From contig NZ_CAMBNZ010000002.1 of NCBI RefSeq assembly GCF_945869175.1, positions 1-64,000 on the forward strand: a stretch of 64,000 nt of DNA, written 5' to 3'. This DNA is from Limnohabitans sp. Rim8. GTDB lineage: Bacteria; Pseudomonadota; Gammaproteobacteria; Burkholderiales; Burkholderiaceae_C. Below, piece by piece: positions 53,326 to 64,000 of the stretch. Position 1 is the stretch's first letter. Every line of letters starts with the position of its first letter. The translations under genes were made by a program, and so were the position numbers. Under the pieces are notes generated by a model, which saw only the letters and a program-made list of their open reading frames with translations, did not search any database and was not told the DNA's origin.

Positions 53326-53358
53326 AGGGAATAGATTTTATCAAGGGTGCCGCGGTTC

Positions 53359-55571
<2,213 letters not shown>

Positions 55572-55584
55572 AAGAAAAACCAAG

Positions 55585-56115
55585 ATGAAAGCTATTACGA
55601 CCAAGAAGTCCGGCCCTCCAGCCCGATCCGAGGGCTACCAAGCAGGCTTGGCCATGCGCAAAAAGGTGCTGGGGGATGACTATGTCGAGCGCTCATTTGC
55701 CAACGCCGATGACCTGAACATGCCTTTTCAGGAACTGGCCACCGAGTTCGCTTGGGGCAAAGTGTGGACTCGACCTGGATTGACCCTGAAAGAGCGCAGT
55801 TTGGCCACTTTGTCCATGTGCATCGCCTTGAACCGACCTGCAGAAATCAAGATTCACCTGCGGGGTGCTGTGCGCAACGGCGTGTCGCGGGAAGAGTTGA
55901 GGGAACTGATTTTGCACTCCTTCCTGTACTGCGGCGGTCCCGCGGCTTTGGACGCCTACAAGGCTGTTCGCGATGAGTTGCCTCTGATCGAAGCAGCGGA
56001 AAAAGAGGCCCAGAAACTGGCTCGCCCGGCCAAGGTCAAAGTTGTCAAACGTCCTGTGAATACCCCCGTTAAAGCCAAAGCCAAATCATCAGCCAAAGCC
56101 AAGGTCAAGGCTTGA
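55585..56115 (+). CDS. Carboxymuconolactone decarboxylase family protein with Lys/Ala tail
   Basis: 176 residues from ATG 55585 ('MKAITTKKSGPPARSEGY'). The CMD domain covers about 20-130: 'GLAMRKKVLGDDYVERSFAN', 'WTRPGLTLKERSLATLSMCI' and 'ELILHSFLYCGGPAALDAYK', the last with the conserved His and Cys-Gly. The final 35 residues are a Lys/Ala-rich, histone H1-like tail ('VKAKAKSSAKAKVKA') not usual for the family. It may be a decarboxylase or an AhpD-like protein. Its 3' end overlaps the convergent dehydrogenase gene by 11 bases. Confidence 0.87.
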   Translation: MKAITTKKSGPPARSEGYQAGLAMRKKVLGDDYVERSFANADDLNMPFQELATEFAWGKVWTRPGLTLKERSLATLSMCIALNRPAEIKIHLRGAVRNGVSREELRELILHSFLYCGGPAALDAYKAVRDELPLIEAAEKEAQKLARPAKVKVVKRPVNTPVKAKAKSSAKAKVKA

Positions 56116-57058
56116 GCTGTTTCTTGCCACGGCCCTTGGCGGGCGCAATACCTGCCATGGCCGACAGGACCTCGGCAGTCGACGCCGTGTCTTCCATCGA
56201 CAGCCCCAAGGCCATGGCGCTGGTGTAAATCGCTGCGCAAGTTGAAAACAGTGGCGTCGGACAATCCACCGACTTGGCCATGTCGCCAATCACCTGCATG
56301 TCCTTTTGCCAAACCTCGACCTTCATGGTCGCCGGGCTGTACTGGCGCGTCAGCATCATGGGCATGCGCAACCGCATGACACCGGTGCCCAACACGGGGC
56401 TGTTGCCAAAGAGGTCAAGAACGTCCTGGGGGTTGAGCCCCATTTTTCGCGCCAAAGTCACCGACTCTGCATAAGCCACGTTGTAAATGGCCACGAGATG
56501 GTTGGCGGCAAACTTCATTTTGGTGCCGTTGCCGTAAGGCCCCACAAAAGACACCTTGTCGGTGAAGACCTGCAACACGGGCAGGACCTTGCGGTAGGCC
56601 GTTTCCTTGCCGCTGACAAAAAACGTCCAGGCCCGCTCTTTGATGCGCACCGCCGTACCGCTGATGGGTGCGTCCAAGGTGGTGATGCCCAATCGGCTCA
56701 AGGCCTGGGCACATGCGTCTTTGTCCTCTATGGGCAAAGTACTGGTCTCGATGACGATGGGCTTGTGTTGCCATTGCCCCTTGGGCACTGCGGCGATCGA
56801 TTCGGTGATTTGGGCCAACGCTTGCGAGGTGGACAAGGACACGATCACCACATCCGATCGACCGGCCACCTCCGCCGCACTCTTCAAACACAGGCCACCC
56901 GCACGCTGGAGGCGGGCCAGGGCCTTGGGCTCGATGTCCGAACCGCAAACCACATACCCTTGTTGCAGCAAAGCCTCGGCCATGGTGCCCCCCATGATGC
57001 CCAGCCCCACCAAGCCGACACGCGGCAAAACCGCCTTGCTTTTTCCACACGCGGCCAT
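56105..57058 (-). CDS. 3-hydroxyisobutyrate dehydrogenase-family NAD(P) oxidoreductase
   Basis: 317 residues. Rossmann start 'RVGLVGLGIMGGTMAEALL' (about 13-31), substrate segment 'TTLDAPISGTAVRIKERAWT' corresponding to the DAPVSGG motif, and the helix 'GNGTKMKFAANHLVAIYNVA', whose Lys is the catalytic one. Members reduce or oxidize short 3-hydroxyacids such as 3-hydroxyisobutyrate, tartronate semialdehyde or succinic semialdehyde. The C-terminus is basic ('GRGKKQLKP'). It is four bases downstream of the HbpS-like gene, in an MCD-HbpS-dehydrogenase order. Confidence 0.9.
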   Translation of the reverse strand: MAACGKSKAVLPRVGLVGLGIMGGTMAEALLQQGYVVCGSDIEPKALARLQRAGGLCLKSAAEVAGRSDVVIVSLSTSQALAQITESIAAVPKGQWQHKPIVIETSTLPIEDKDACAQALSRLGITTLDAPISGTAVRIKERAWTFFVSGKETAYRKVLPVLQVFTDKVSFVGPYGNGTKMKFAANHLVAIYNVAYAESVTLARKMGLNPQDVLDLFGNSPVLGTGVMRLRMPMMLTRQYSPATMKVEVWQKDMQVIGDMAKSVDCPTPLFSTCAAIYTSAMALGLSMEDTASTAEVLSAMAGIAPAKGRGKKQLKP

Positions 57059-57062
57059 GGCT

Positions 57063-57488
57063 TTAACCGGCCACCAGGCCAGCGGCCTGAATGCCTGCGA
57101 TGCAGATCAACTCGTCTTCGTCGCCAGTGCCACCACTGGCACCAGCAGCGCCCAGAATGAGGCCTTGCGCATCTTTGATGAGCACAGCCCCCGGTTGAGG
57201 CAAAAACTTGCCTTCGGCCGTCGCGGCCAAAGCCACGAAAAAGTTGGGATTGTCCTTGGCCCGTTCAGCCAATGCGCGGCTGGACGAGCCCATGCCCACA
57301 GCGCCCCAGGCTTTGCCCCGCGCAATGTCAAAGCGAAACATGCTGGCCCCGTCTTCACGCGCAAACGCGACCAATTGCCCGGAGGCATCCAAAACCACAA
57401 TGCCCATGGGTTTGTAATGGGCCGCGCGAGCCGCCGCGATGGCACCTTGCAAAATAAGTGAGGCTTGGTTCAAGGACAGAGGGTTCAC
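57063..57488 (-). CDS. GlcG/HbpS (DUF336) family protein
   Basis: 141 residues if started at GTG 57488 ('VNPLSLNQASLILQGA'), the start that matches the family length; the track start adds 30 residues that do not. Signature blocks are 'YKPMGIVVLDASGQLVAFAR', 'EDGASMFRFDIARGKAWGAV' and 'GAAGASGGTGDEDELICIAG'. The family includes heme-binding HbpS and GlcG of glycolate operons; the exact role is often unclear. It is next to a hydroxyacid dehydrogenase and malonyl-CoA decarboxylase, as DUF336 genes often are in organic-acid operons. Confidence 0.85.
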   Translation of the reverse strand: MNPLSLNQASLILQGAIAAARAAHYKPMGIVVLDASGQLVAFAREDGASMFRFDIARGKAWGAVGMGSSSRALAERAKDNPNFFVALAATAEGKFLPQPGAVLIKDAQGLILGAAGASGGTGDEDELICIAGIQAAGLVAG

Positions 57489-57617
57489 GTCAAATTTTCC
57501 GATAGAAATAAAAGATAGATTCAGACTATCAGAATCACATTCAAAGCCTGTCTTCTGCTTGACAAAGGCCCGAAGCAAACTGTCAGCGCGCCGCGCCTTC
57601 GGACACTGTGCGCCTTG

Positions 57618-58901
57618 TCAAACCAGCTTGTCCACGGCGCGTGAAAAACTGACCGTCTTTTGGCTGAAGGCCTCGTGCTGCTCCTCCACTTTGTCCAGCT
57701 CGTAAAGGTAATTGACCATCAGGCCGCCTGACTGTTGCAGCCCTTTTTTGGACAGGTCAGCGGCCCAATTGATCTGGTGCAGGGTCGCGCCATTGCTCAG
57801 GTGGAACTTGCCCACCGCATCGCCCCGGGCTTCGGGGGTCTTGTGCATCAGGTAAAGGGCGCACAGGCGCAAGATGGCGGTTTTTTCATCATCGGCACAG
57901 CGCTCGGGGTGCCAGCCGGTCTTCAGGCGATCGGCCCAGTTCATGCCACCCACCGACAGGGTTTTTTGGGCTTCATGCCATTTGCGGCGCTGCACCGCGC
58001 TGAGTTTATCTTCGGGCAAAGGCGCACCTGCGTCCAGCCATGCACTCCAACCGGGAATGGGTGACAAGGTGCAAAAGGTTTTCAGGAAGGGCATCTCCTC
58101 AATCAATTTTTGCGCCACACGCTTGATCAAAAAGTTGCCCAAGGACACGCCTTTGAGGCCGGGTTGGCAATTGCTGATGGAGTAAAAAATAGCGGCCTTG
58201 AAACTTTTGGGTTCGCCCACCGGGGTCTGTTTGTTGATCAGCCCCGCAATGTCTTTGGCGATGCCGGGCACCAAGGCCACCTCGACAAAAATCAAGGGTT
58301 CACCCGGCAGTTGTGGATGGAAGAATGCAAAACAGCGGCGGTCCGGTTGCAAGCGGCGGCGCAAGTCGTCCCAGCCATCGATGGCATGCACCGACTCGTG
58401 CTCAATGATTTTCTCAAGTAACTGGGCTGGCGAGTTCCAGGTGATTTGGTGCAACTCCAAAAAGCCGGGGTTGAACCATGAGCTGAGCAGGTGGTGCATG
58501 TCGGCATCTGTGGCCGCAAAAGCCGGGTGCTCTTTCAGATAGGTCAGCAAGGTCTGACGCATCTTCAAAATGATCGAGGTGCCCGCAGGCGCTCGGTTCA
58601 CGCGCCGCAGCAGCTCTTGACGGGGTGGCTCGACGGTCTGGCACAAATGAATCAGGCTGGCCTCGTTGCGTTCAGCGTTGTATTTGTTAGCGGCATCCAG
58701 AACCATGGCCGGGTCCGGGTTGAACTGGCTGGACAGGAAATGGAAAAATTCGATCTGGCTGCGCTTGTCCAGGTGCTCGTAGTGGTCGATCAGTTTCACG
58801 GCCATGCTCTGCGCATTGGCCTCTCCCCGAGCACTCAGCAGCTTTTTGGCACTCAGTTTGGCCGCATCGAGTTGCTTGTTTTGAATGAAGCGTTCCAGCA
58901 T
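57618..58901 (-). CDS. Malonyl-CoA decarboxylase
   Basis: 427 residues. The N-terminal helical MCD_N domain covers about 1-130 and the GNAT-like catalytic domain about 135-427. Conserved catalytic segments are 'AIFYSISNCQPGLKGVSLGN', with the Ser, and 'FHLSNGATLHQINWAADLSK', with the His, near the C-terminus, then 'GLMVNYLYELDKVEEQHEAF'. It releases CO2 from malonyl-CoA to give acetyl-CoA. No malonyl-CoA synthetase gene (matB) is in the window. It lies 129 bases before the HbpS-like gene. The 182 bases upstream, to benE, show only A/T-rich sequence. Confidence 0.93.
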   Translation of the reverse strand: MLERFIQNKQLDAAKLSAKKLLSARGEANAQSMAVKLIDHYEHLDKRSQIEFFHFLSSQFNPDPAMVLDAANKYNAERNEASLIHLCQTVEPPRQELLRRVNRAPAGTSIILKMRQTLLTYLKEHPAFAATDADMHHLLSSWFNPGFLELHQITWNSPAQLLEKIIEHESVHAIDGWDDLRRRLQPDRRCFAFFHPQLPGEPLIFVEVALVPGIAKDIAGLINKQTPVGEPKSFKAAIFYSISNCQPGLKGVSLGNFLIKRVAQKLIEEMPFLKTFCTLSPIPGWSAWLDAGAPLPEDKLSAVQRRKWHEAQKTLSVGGMNWADRLKTGWHPERCADDEKTAILRLCALYLMHKTPEARGDAVGKFHLSNGATLHQINWAADLSKKGLQQSGGLMVNYLYELDKVEEQHEAFSQKTVSFSRAVDKLV

Positions 58902-59083
58902 AGGACTTATGGTGTCTCGGTATTTGGCTTGATTTGATTCCGTTAGAAATCACTCTCACAGCTTACACCTTACGCTGCATCAACGGCCTATTTTTGACGC
59001 CGAAGCACACAGATGACGTCAAATACCGACAGTAGAGCCATTTTTGTATTTAGCATATGCACATGGTGTACATCCCAAGATCT

Positions 59084-60310
59084 TCAACGGCTCTGAAAAT
59101 CGGCGCGCTCCATCCACCACGACACCGCGAACCCGGCCACCAAGCCCCAGAAAGCTGCACCGATGTTGAACAAGCCGATGTCGGCCACCGTGACCAGCAA
59201 ACTGACCAAGGCGCCCAAGGAAAATCGGCCCGCCCCAAATGAAGCCACAAACGCGCCCTGCAAAACGCGCAACATGGCCAGACCGCCCAGCACCATGATG
59301 AACTCTTTGGGTGCGGCCAACATCAAACCGGTGAAGGTGGGCGCCATGAGGCCAAACAACAAGGCCAGCACGCCGAACATCAAGGCCCCTGTGTAATGGC
59401 GAGGCTTGTCCCCTGAGGACGTGAGCAGGCCGTTGGTCGGCCCCGTCAGGCAGGTGCTGACGGCCCCAAACACGGCGCTGAGGGCTGCGCCCAAACCACA
59501 GGCCACAGCGATCATGTTGACCGGTGGCTCGTGTCCAGCGTTTTTAAGCACGGCGACACCCTGCCCGTTTTGCACCACCAAGACCGTGATGGCCAAGGGA
59601 ACCACCAGTTCCAACAACGCCGCCAAGGACCAAGCGGGCGTTTGAATGACCGGTTGTGCCAAAGTCAAGTGCCCCACGGCCGAAGCGTCGAGTCGGCCCG
59701 ACAGCGCCACGGCCAAAGCCCCCACCAACAACGCCCCGATAACAGGCGGCAGGCGCTTGCCCCAATCGGCCCGCGCCGACAACAACAAGAACACGGCCAC
59801 CATCGGCGCTGCGATGGCCGCATCGCTTTGCAGTGCCCGGACGATGTCCAGGCCAAATCGCAAGAACACCCCAGCCACCATGCCCATGACGATGGGCATG
59901 GGCAGTGCCGCCATGACCCGCTTGACCCAGCCGCTCAGGCCCAGCAACAAGACCAAGGCACTGGTCACATAAAAAGCACCAATCACCTCGGGAAAAGTCA
60001 GGTGCTGCAAAGCAGGCCCCACCAGCACGGTGCCGGGAATCGTCCAACCAAACGCCAGCGGCGTGGTGTAGCGCCAGCTCATGAGCAAGCTGACCAAGCC
60101 ATTGACAAAGAACACCCCAAACACCCAGGACGCCAGTTCTTGGGGTGACAAACCGCCACGCGTGCCCACCGACAAGATCACCGCCACGGGACCTGTGGCT
60201 GCAAAAATGAAGCCAATCAGCGCGTTGGCCGCATAGGTGCTGCCAAAGTCAACGCGAATTTGTCGCCAGCCCTTGGGGGTTGCGCTAGAGGTTTCCAGAT
60301 GGTTGAACAC
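59084..60310 (-). CDS. benE: BenE-family benzoate/H+ symporter
   Basis: 408 residues with about twelve helices. BenE blocks: 'STYAANALIGFIFAATGPVA', 'LSPQELASWVFGVFFVNGLV', 'FGWTIPGTVLVGPALQHLTF', 'PEVIGAFYVTSALVLLLGL' and 'VLVVQNGQGVAVLKNAGHEP'. Known members take up benzoate. No benABCD or catechol genes are near, so another aromatic or purine-like substrate is possible. It is monocistronic by layout. The symbol reflects family only. Confidence 0.88.
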   Translation of the reverse strand: MFNHLETSSATPKGWRQIRVDFGSTYAANALIGFIFAATGPVAVILSVGTRGGLSPQELASWVFGVFFVNGLVSLLMSWRYTTPLAFGWTIPGTVLVGPALQHLTFPEVIGAFYVTSALVLLLGLSGWVKRVMAALPMPIVMGMVAGVFLRFGLDIVRALQSDAAIAAPMVAVFLLLSARADWGKRLPPVIGALLVGALAVALSGRLDASAVGHLTLAQPVIQTPAWSLAALLELVVPLAITVLVVQNGQGVAVLKNAGHEPPVNMIAVACGLGAALSAVFGAVSTCLTGPTNGLLTSSGDKPRHYTGALMFGVLALLFGLMAPTFTGLMLAAPKEFIMVLGGLAMLRVLQGAFVASFGAGRFSLGALVSLLVTVADIGLFNIGAAFWGLVAGFAVSWWMERADFQSR

Positions 60311-60395
60311 AACTTGGCCTTTGAAAGGTGCGAGACAGCGTCCAGCGTATCAAATCGGCGCAGTTTAGCCGTCGCCAAGGGGCCAAGCGCGCATG

Positions 60396-60425
60396 AAAAA
60401 ACCGCCTGACTGGCGCCAGGCGGTT
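60396..60425 (-). terminator. Intrinsic terminator of the BMP/Nup transporter operon
   Basis: A 9-bp stem AACCGCCTG / CAGGCGGTT with an eight-base loop; on the minus strand it is followed by six T. It lies 38 bases past the BMP lipoprotein stop. Confidence 0.9.
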
Positions 60426-60462
60426 CTGGTTTTCGGCCCACGGCCGGCATGGACCCGAGGGT

Positions 60463-61605
60463 TTATTTGCCGCCAGGAATCTTGCCTTCCACGCCCTTGA
60501 CATAGAACATCACACCACCCAGGAACTTGTCGTCGGCCACCGCATCTTTGGCCAGCATCACTTTACCGGCCTGGTCCACGATCGGGCCTTTCCAGATGGC
60601 GAAGCTGCCGTCTTTCAGACCGGCTTTGATCTCATCGACCTTCTTTTTGGTGTCTTCTGGCACGTCAGCGGCCACATTGACCATGTCGATCGCACCTTCT
60701 TTCACGCCCCACCAGCTTTGGCCAGTGCTCCACTTGCCTTCCAGGGCTTCACCCACGGCCTTGACGTAGTAAGGGCCCCAGTTGATCACGGCCGAACCCA
60801 AGTGGGCCTTGGGACCGTAGGCGGTCATGTCGGAGTCCCAGCCGAAGGCACGCTTGCCCAATTTTTCGGCGGTCTGCAACACGGCCGAAGAATCGGTGTT
60901 TTGCATCAACACGTCCGCACCACCATTGATCAGCGATGTCGCGGCTTCGGTTTCTTTCGGTGGGTTGAACCACTCGTTGACCCACACCACTTTGGTCTTG
61001 ACCTTGGGGTTGACCGACTGGGCGCCCATGGTGTAGCTGTTGATGTTGCGAATCACCTCGGGGATTGGGATGGAAGCCACCACGCCCAAGACGTTGGTTT
61101 TGGTCATCTTGCCCGCGATCACACCGGCCATGTACGCGCCTTCGTAGGTGCGGCTGTCGTAAGTGCGCATGTTTTCGGCGGTTTTGTAGCCCGTGGCGTG
61201 CTCAAACTTCGCGTCTTTGATGTCTGCAGCCACTTTGAGCATGGGCTCCATGTAACCGAAAGTGGTGCCAAAAATCAATTTATTGCCTTGGGCGGCCATG
61301 TCGCGGATCACGCGCTCCGCATCGGCGCTTTCTGGCACTTTTTCAACAAAACTGGTGACCACTTTGTCGCCATACGCTTTTTCGACTTCCTTGCGGCCGT
61401 TGTCGTGTGCAAAGGTCCAACCGCCGTCGCCCACCGGGCCGACATAAGCAAACGCCACCTTCAGAGGCTCGGGCTTGGCGGGCGCAGCAGCAGGAGCCTC
61501 GGCCTTGGGCGCTTCTTCTTTTTTGCCACAGCCCACCAATGCGGCGGCAGCCACAGCGCTCAGGGCCACCATCTTGACGAGGGTGCGCTTGGAAATGTCT
61601 GTCAT
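60463..61605 (-). CDS. BMP-family nucleoside-binding lipoprotein
   Basis: 380 residues. A lipoprotein signal ends in 'AAALVGCGKKEEAPK', with the lipid Cys at about residue 26, followed by an Ala/Pro/Glu-rich linker. BMP domain: 'VAFAYVGPVGDGGWTFAHDN', 'LIFGTTFGYMEPMLKVAADI' and 'VVASIPIPEVIRNINSYTMG'. It is the receptor of the ABC system encoded just upstream (two permeases and the ATPase at the window edge). Nucleosides are the likely ligands of the family. It has the same layout as the orphan copy at 52155 but is anchored in the membrane. Confidence 0.93.
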   Translation of the reverse strand: MTDISKRTLVKMVALSAVAAAALVGCGKKEEAPKAEAPAAAPAKPEPLKVAFAYVGPVGDGGWTFAHDNGRKEVEKAYGDKVVTSFVEKVPESADAERVIRDMAAQGNKLIFGTTFGYMEPMLKVAADIKDAKFEHATGYKTAENMRTYDSRTYEGAYMAGVIAGKMTKTNVLGVVASIPIPEVIRNINSYTMGAQSVNPKVKTKVVWVNEWFNPPKETEAATSLINGGADVLMQNTDSSAVLQTAEKLGKRAFGWDSDMTAYGPKAHLGSAVINWGPYYVKAVGEALEGKWSTGQSWWGVKEGAIDMVNVAADVPEDTKKKVDEIKAGLKDGSFAIWKGPIVDQAGKVMLAKDAVADDKFLGGVMFYVKGVEGKIPGGK

Positions 61606-61648
61606 GTCAGGTCCTTTGGAACAGGTTTACAGGGTTAGAAAAACACGA

Positions 61649-62572
61649 TTATGAACCGGGATAAAACGGCTTGCCCAAGGATGCGGGCATGTTCACACGT
61701 ATCCAGGTCGGGTTGCGCGAGATCATCGCCAGCACCACGATGGTGGCGATATAGGGCAGCGCCGTGAGCATCTGGCTGGGCACCTCAACGCCCATGCCTT
61801 GCAAATGGAACTGCAGCATCGTCACGCCACCGAACAGGTAAGCACCCAGCAAAACCCGTGCCGGACGCCAAGTGGCAAAAGTGGTCAGCGCCAAAGCAAT
61901 CCAGCCCTTGCCCGCCACCATGCCCTCGACCCACAAAGGCGTGTAGCTCACCGAGATGTACGCCCCGGCCAGCCCGCACAAAGCGCCACCGGCCACCACG
62001 GCCGCCAAGCGAATGCGCCGAACGGGATAGCCCAAAGCATGGGCCGAGGCGGGAGATTCCCCCACCGCCCTCAGCACCAAACCGGTGCGGCTTTTGTACA
62101 AGAACCAAACGAGTGCGACCACCAAGAGCATCGCACCATAAACCAGCGGGTGCTGCTTGAACAAGGCAGGCCCCAGGAGCGGGATATCGGCCAAGCCAGG
62201 GATGGCGTAATGCGGCCGATCCGGCAACTTTTCTTGCACGTAAGCGATGCCCACAAAAGCCGAAAACCCGACCCCAAACAAGCTCAGAGCCAACCCCGTC
62301 GCATATTGGTTGGTGCCCAGCCAGATCACCAGCACCCCGAAAATGGCGGCCAACAAAGCGCCTGCGCCCATGCCCGCCGCAAAACCCAGCCAGTCGTTGC
62401 CGGTGTGCACCACGCAGGCAAAGCCTGCTATGGCGGCACACAGCATCATGCCCTCGGCGCCCAAATTGACCACGCCGGCTTTTTCATTGATGAGCAAACC
62501 CAAAGCGGCCAGCGCCAGCACGGTGCCCGCGTTCAAGGTGGCTGCGATCAGCAAGGCATAAGACTCCATCAC
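61649..62572 (-). CDS. ABC transporter permease (NupQ/BmpC type)
   Basis: 307 residues with eight to ten helices, of the BPD_transp_2 family. Blocks: 'GTVLALAALGLLINEKAGVV', 'NLGAEGMMLCAAIAGFACVV', 'GVGFSAFVGIAYVQEKLPDR' and 'RAVGESPASAHALGYPVRRI' (the coupling loop EAA-like segment). The start overlaps the preceding permease stop by ATGA. It forms the heterodimeric channel with the 62569 gene product for nucleoside import. Confidence 0.93.
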   Translation of the reverse strand: MMESYALLIAATLNAGTVLALAALGLLINEKAGVVNLGAEGMMLCAAIAGFACVVHTGNDWLGFAAGMGAGALLAAIFGVLVIWLGTNQYATGLALSLFGVGFSAFVGIAYVQEKLPDRPHYAIPGLADIPLLGPALFKQHPLVYGAMLLVVALVWFLYKSRTGLVLRAVGESPASAHALGYPVRRIRLAAVVAGGALCGLAGAYISVSYTPLWVEGMVAGKGWIALALTTFATWRPARVLLGAYLFGGVTMLQFHLQGMGVEVPSQMLTALPYIATIVVLAMISRNPTWIRVNMPASLGKPFYPGS

Positions 62573-63642
62573 ACGCTCCCCGTCTTTTGGGCCACCCAGC
62601 GCAGGCGGTAGGCCACCAAAGTGTCACACGCCAACAGGCAAAACAACAACAAGCCCTGAAACACACCCGTGATCGATTTGGGCAGGCCCAGGCGCGATTG
62701 CGCCAACTCGCCCCCAATGTAGAACATGCTCATGAGCACCGCCGACAGCACCATGCCCGCCGGGTGCAAACGCCCGACAAAGGCCACGATGATCGCGGCA
62801 AAACCATAACCTGCAGGCACATAAGGCGTGAGCTGGCCAATGGGCCCGGCCACCTCCAAAGCGCCAGCCAGGCCTGCCGCTCCACCTGAAGTCAGCAAAG
62901 CCACCCACAAGGCATTGCGCGAAGAAAAACCTGCGTACCGCGCCGCATCTGGCGCCAATCCGCCCACCTGCTGGGCAAAGCCGGCCCGCGTGCGGAACAA
63001 AAATACCCACAACAAGCCTGCCCCCACCAAACCCAGCAGCAAGCCCACACTCACGCGCGAACCCGTCATCAAGCGGGGGATTTGCGTCACCGCCTCAAAC
63101 GTTTTGGACTGCGGAAAATTGAACCCCGCCGGGTCCTTCCAAGGCCCATAGACCAAGTAGCTCAGCACCATGTCGGCCACATAAACCAGCATCAGGCTGA
63201 CCAGAATTTCGCTGGCGTTGAAACGGTCCCGCAGCAGGGCCGTGATGCCCGCCCACAACATGCCGCCCAAGACGCCCGCCAAGAGCACGGCCAACACGAT
63301 CCAACGGCCGGTGTCTTTGTCGGCCAACAAGGCCACACCGCCAGCGCACACCGCACCGATGACAAATTGCCCCTCGGCCCCAATGTTCCAGACGTTGGAG
63401 CGAAAGCACACCGACAAACCCAGCGCGATCACCAAAAGCGGTGTGGCCTTGACCATCAACTCACCCAGGGCATACGTGGTTTTGAGCGGTTCCCAAAAAA
63501 ACATTTGCAAACCGCGCACGGGGTCTTTGCCCAGCGCCATGAACAGCGCCACGCCCAAAAGCACCGTGAGCACGAGCGCCAGCAAAGGAGAAGCGTATGT
63601 CCACAAGCGTGAGGCCTGGGCACGGGGTTCAAGCCGCAGCAT
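62569..63642 (-). CDS. ABC transporter permease (NupP/BmpB type)
   Basis: 357 residues, BPD_transp_2 family, with an N-terminal extra helix and about nine further helices. Blocks: 'FFWEPLKTTYALGELMVKAT', 'LSVCFRSNVWNIGAEGQFVI', 'FNASEILVSLMLVYVADMVL' and 'GLAPDAARYAGFSSRNALWV' (coupling loop). It overlaps the ATPase stop by 14 bases upstream and the second permease by four bases downstream, so translation of the operon is coupled. Confidence 0.93.
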   Translation of the reverse strand: MLRLEPRAQASRLWTYASPLLALVLTVLLGVALFMALGKDPVRGLQMFFWEPLKTTYALGELMVKATPLLVIALGLSVCFRSNVWNIGAEGQFVIGAVCAGGVALLADKDTGRWIVLAVLLAGVLGGMLWAGITALLRDRFNASEILVSLMLVYVADMVLSYLVYGPWKDPAGFNFPQSKTFEAVTQIPRLMTGSRVSVGLLLGLVGAGLLWVFLFRTRAGFAQQVGGLAPDAARYAGFSSRNALWVALLTSGGAAGLAGALEVAGPIGQLTPYVPAGYGFAAIIVAFVGRLHPAGMVLSAVLMSMFYIGGELAQSRLGLPKSITGVFQGLLLFCLLACDTLVAYRLRWVAQKTGSV

Positions 63643-64000
63643 GCTGGACTCCTTCTTTGGCTAAAGGCCAAAGGCCACTCATCCACTCGCCAATCTTCGG
63701 TGCGGTGGCCTCGGCCCGCGCCACCGAAGGCGACAAACGCCCTTTGGCGATCACATGGATGCGGTCAGACAGCTCAAACAACTCTTCCAACTCCTCGCTC
63801 ACCACCAAGACCGCGCAACCCGCATCGCGCAGCGCCAAAATCTCGGCGCGAATCTGCGCGGCAGCGCCCACGTCCACGCCCCAGGTGGGTTGCGAGACGA
63901 TCAAGAGTTTCGGGGCCGCGCTGATTTCGCGCCCCACAATGAATTTTTGCAAATTGCCACCCGACAAAGACTGCGCAGGGGCCTGCGGCCCAGCCGCCTT
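63629..64000 (-). CDS. ABC transporter ATP-binding protein, C-terminal part (sugar/nucleoside type)
   Basis: Only the last 123 codons are in the window; the frame stays open to base 64000. Seen are the second-domain ABC signature 'SLSGGNLQKFIVGREISAAP', a degenerate Walker B 'KLLIVSQPTWGVDVGAAAQI' with Gln in place of the usual Glu, and the switch region 'AVLVVSEELEELFELSDRIH'. This is the C-terminal half of the RbsA/NupO-type double ATPase, whose second site is often non-catalytic. It energizes the two permeases that follow. Confidence 0.9.
   Translation of the reverse strand, partial: KAAGPQAPAQSLSGGNLQKFIVGREISAAPKLLIVSQPTWGVDVGAAAQIRAEILALRDAGCAVLVVSEELEELFELSDRIHVIAKGRLSPSVARAEATAPKIGEWMSGLWPLAKEGVQHAAA

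Overview
The window looks like a chromosomal segment of a betaproteobacterium, order Burkholderiales, probably family Comamonadaceae (Limnohabitans/Rhodoferax-like). This placement is an inference from gene style: several Bug/TctC-type receptors, a BPSS1780-type membrane protein, an APH-fold ThrB, and the xseB-ispA-dxs order. I see no rRNA, tRNA, CRISPR array, insertion sequence or phage gene.

Bases 1-8001 hold a same-strand, tightly packed catabolic cluster. It contains the end of a CoA-transferase, a 3-hydroxyacyl-CoA dehydrogenase-like protein, an atypical SDR, a GntR/FCD regulator, two SMP-30 lactonase-like proteins, a thiolase-like/DUF35 zinc-ribbon pair, an enoyl-CoA hydratase and an amidohydrolase that lacks the usual HxH. 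The substrate is unknown. A CoA-linked route ending in thiolytic or retro-aldol C-C cleavage fits the gene set. By eye this stretch is more GC-biased than what follows. At its right edge lies a brnT toxin remnant, gutted by an internal deletion, beside an intact brnA antitoxin and a palindromic operator (8032-8387).

Bases 8502-22197 (minus strand) form a metal/Moco region. It holds a form II carbon monoxide dehydrogenase-like set (coxS-L-M-D-E-G), a tungstate-type ABC transporter (tupB-C-A, with tupB cut by an in-frame TAG), a TakP/FcbT-type TRAP transporter, and a ModE-like regulator fused to a substrate-binding domain. A 25-codon ORF overlaps the tupA stop and leads into coxS.

Bases 22351-42657 are mostly core genes: dxs-ispA-xseB, a Rieske oxygenase, a DMT exporter, a sulfurtransferase, a ZIP transporter, a dienelactone hydrolase-like protein, a GST with two tandem small TPR proteins, polA, thrB, slyD, uvrD, an MFS carrier and guaC. 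The 379-bp polA/thrB gap carries two interleaved long inverted repeats.

Bases 42721-64000 mix uptake and housekeeping genes. They include a LysR/TSUP unit divergent from a Bug receptor plus M20 amidohydrolase; an arylformamidase-like hydrolase; a TonB receptor; rhlE; dcd; a nucleoside scavenging set (BMP receptor, adenosine deaminase, and at the right end a complete-looking BMP/NupPQ-type ABC system running off the window); and a malonyl-CoA decarboxylase neighbourhood with HbpS-like, hydroxyisobutyrate dehydrogenase-like, carboxymuconolactone decarboxylase-like and BenE genes. Overlapping starts and stops (ATGA, TGATG, GTGA) are frequent and mark likely operons. Intrinsic terminators separate several units.
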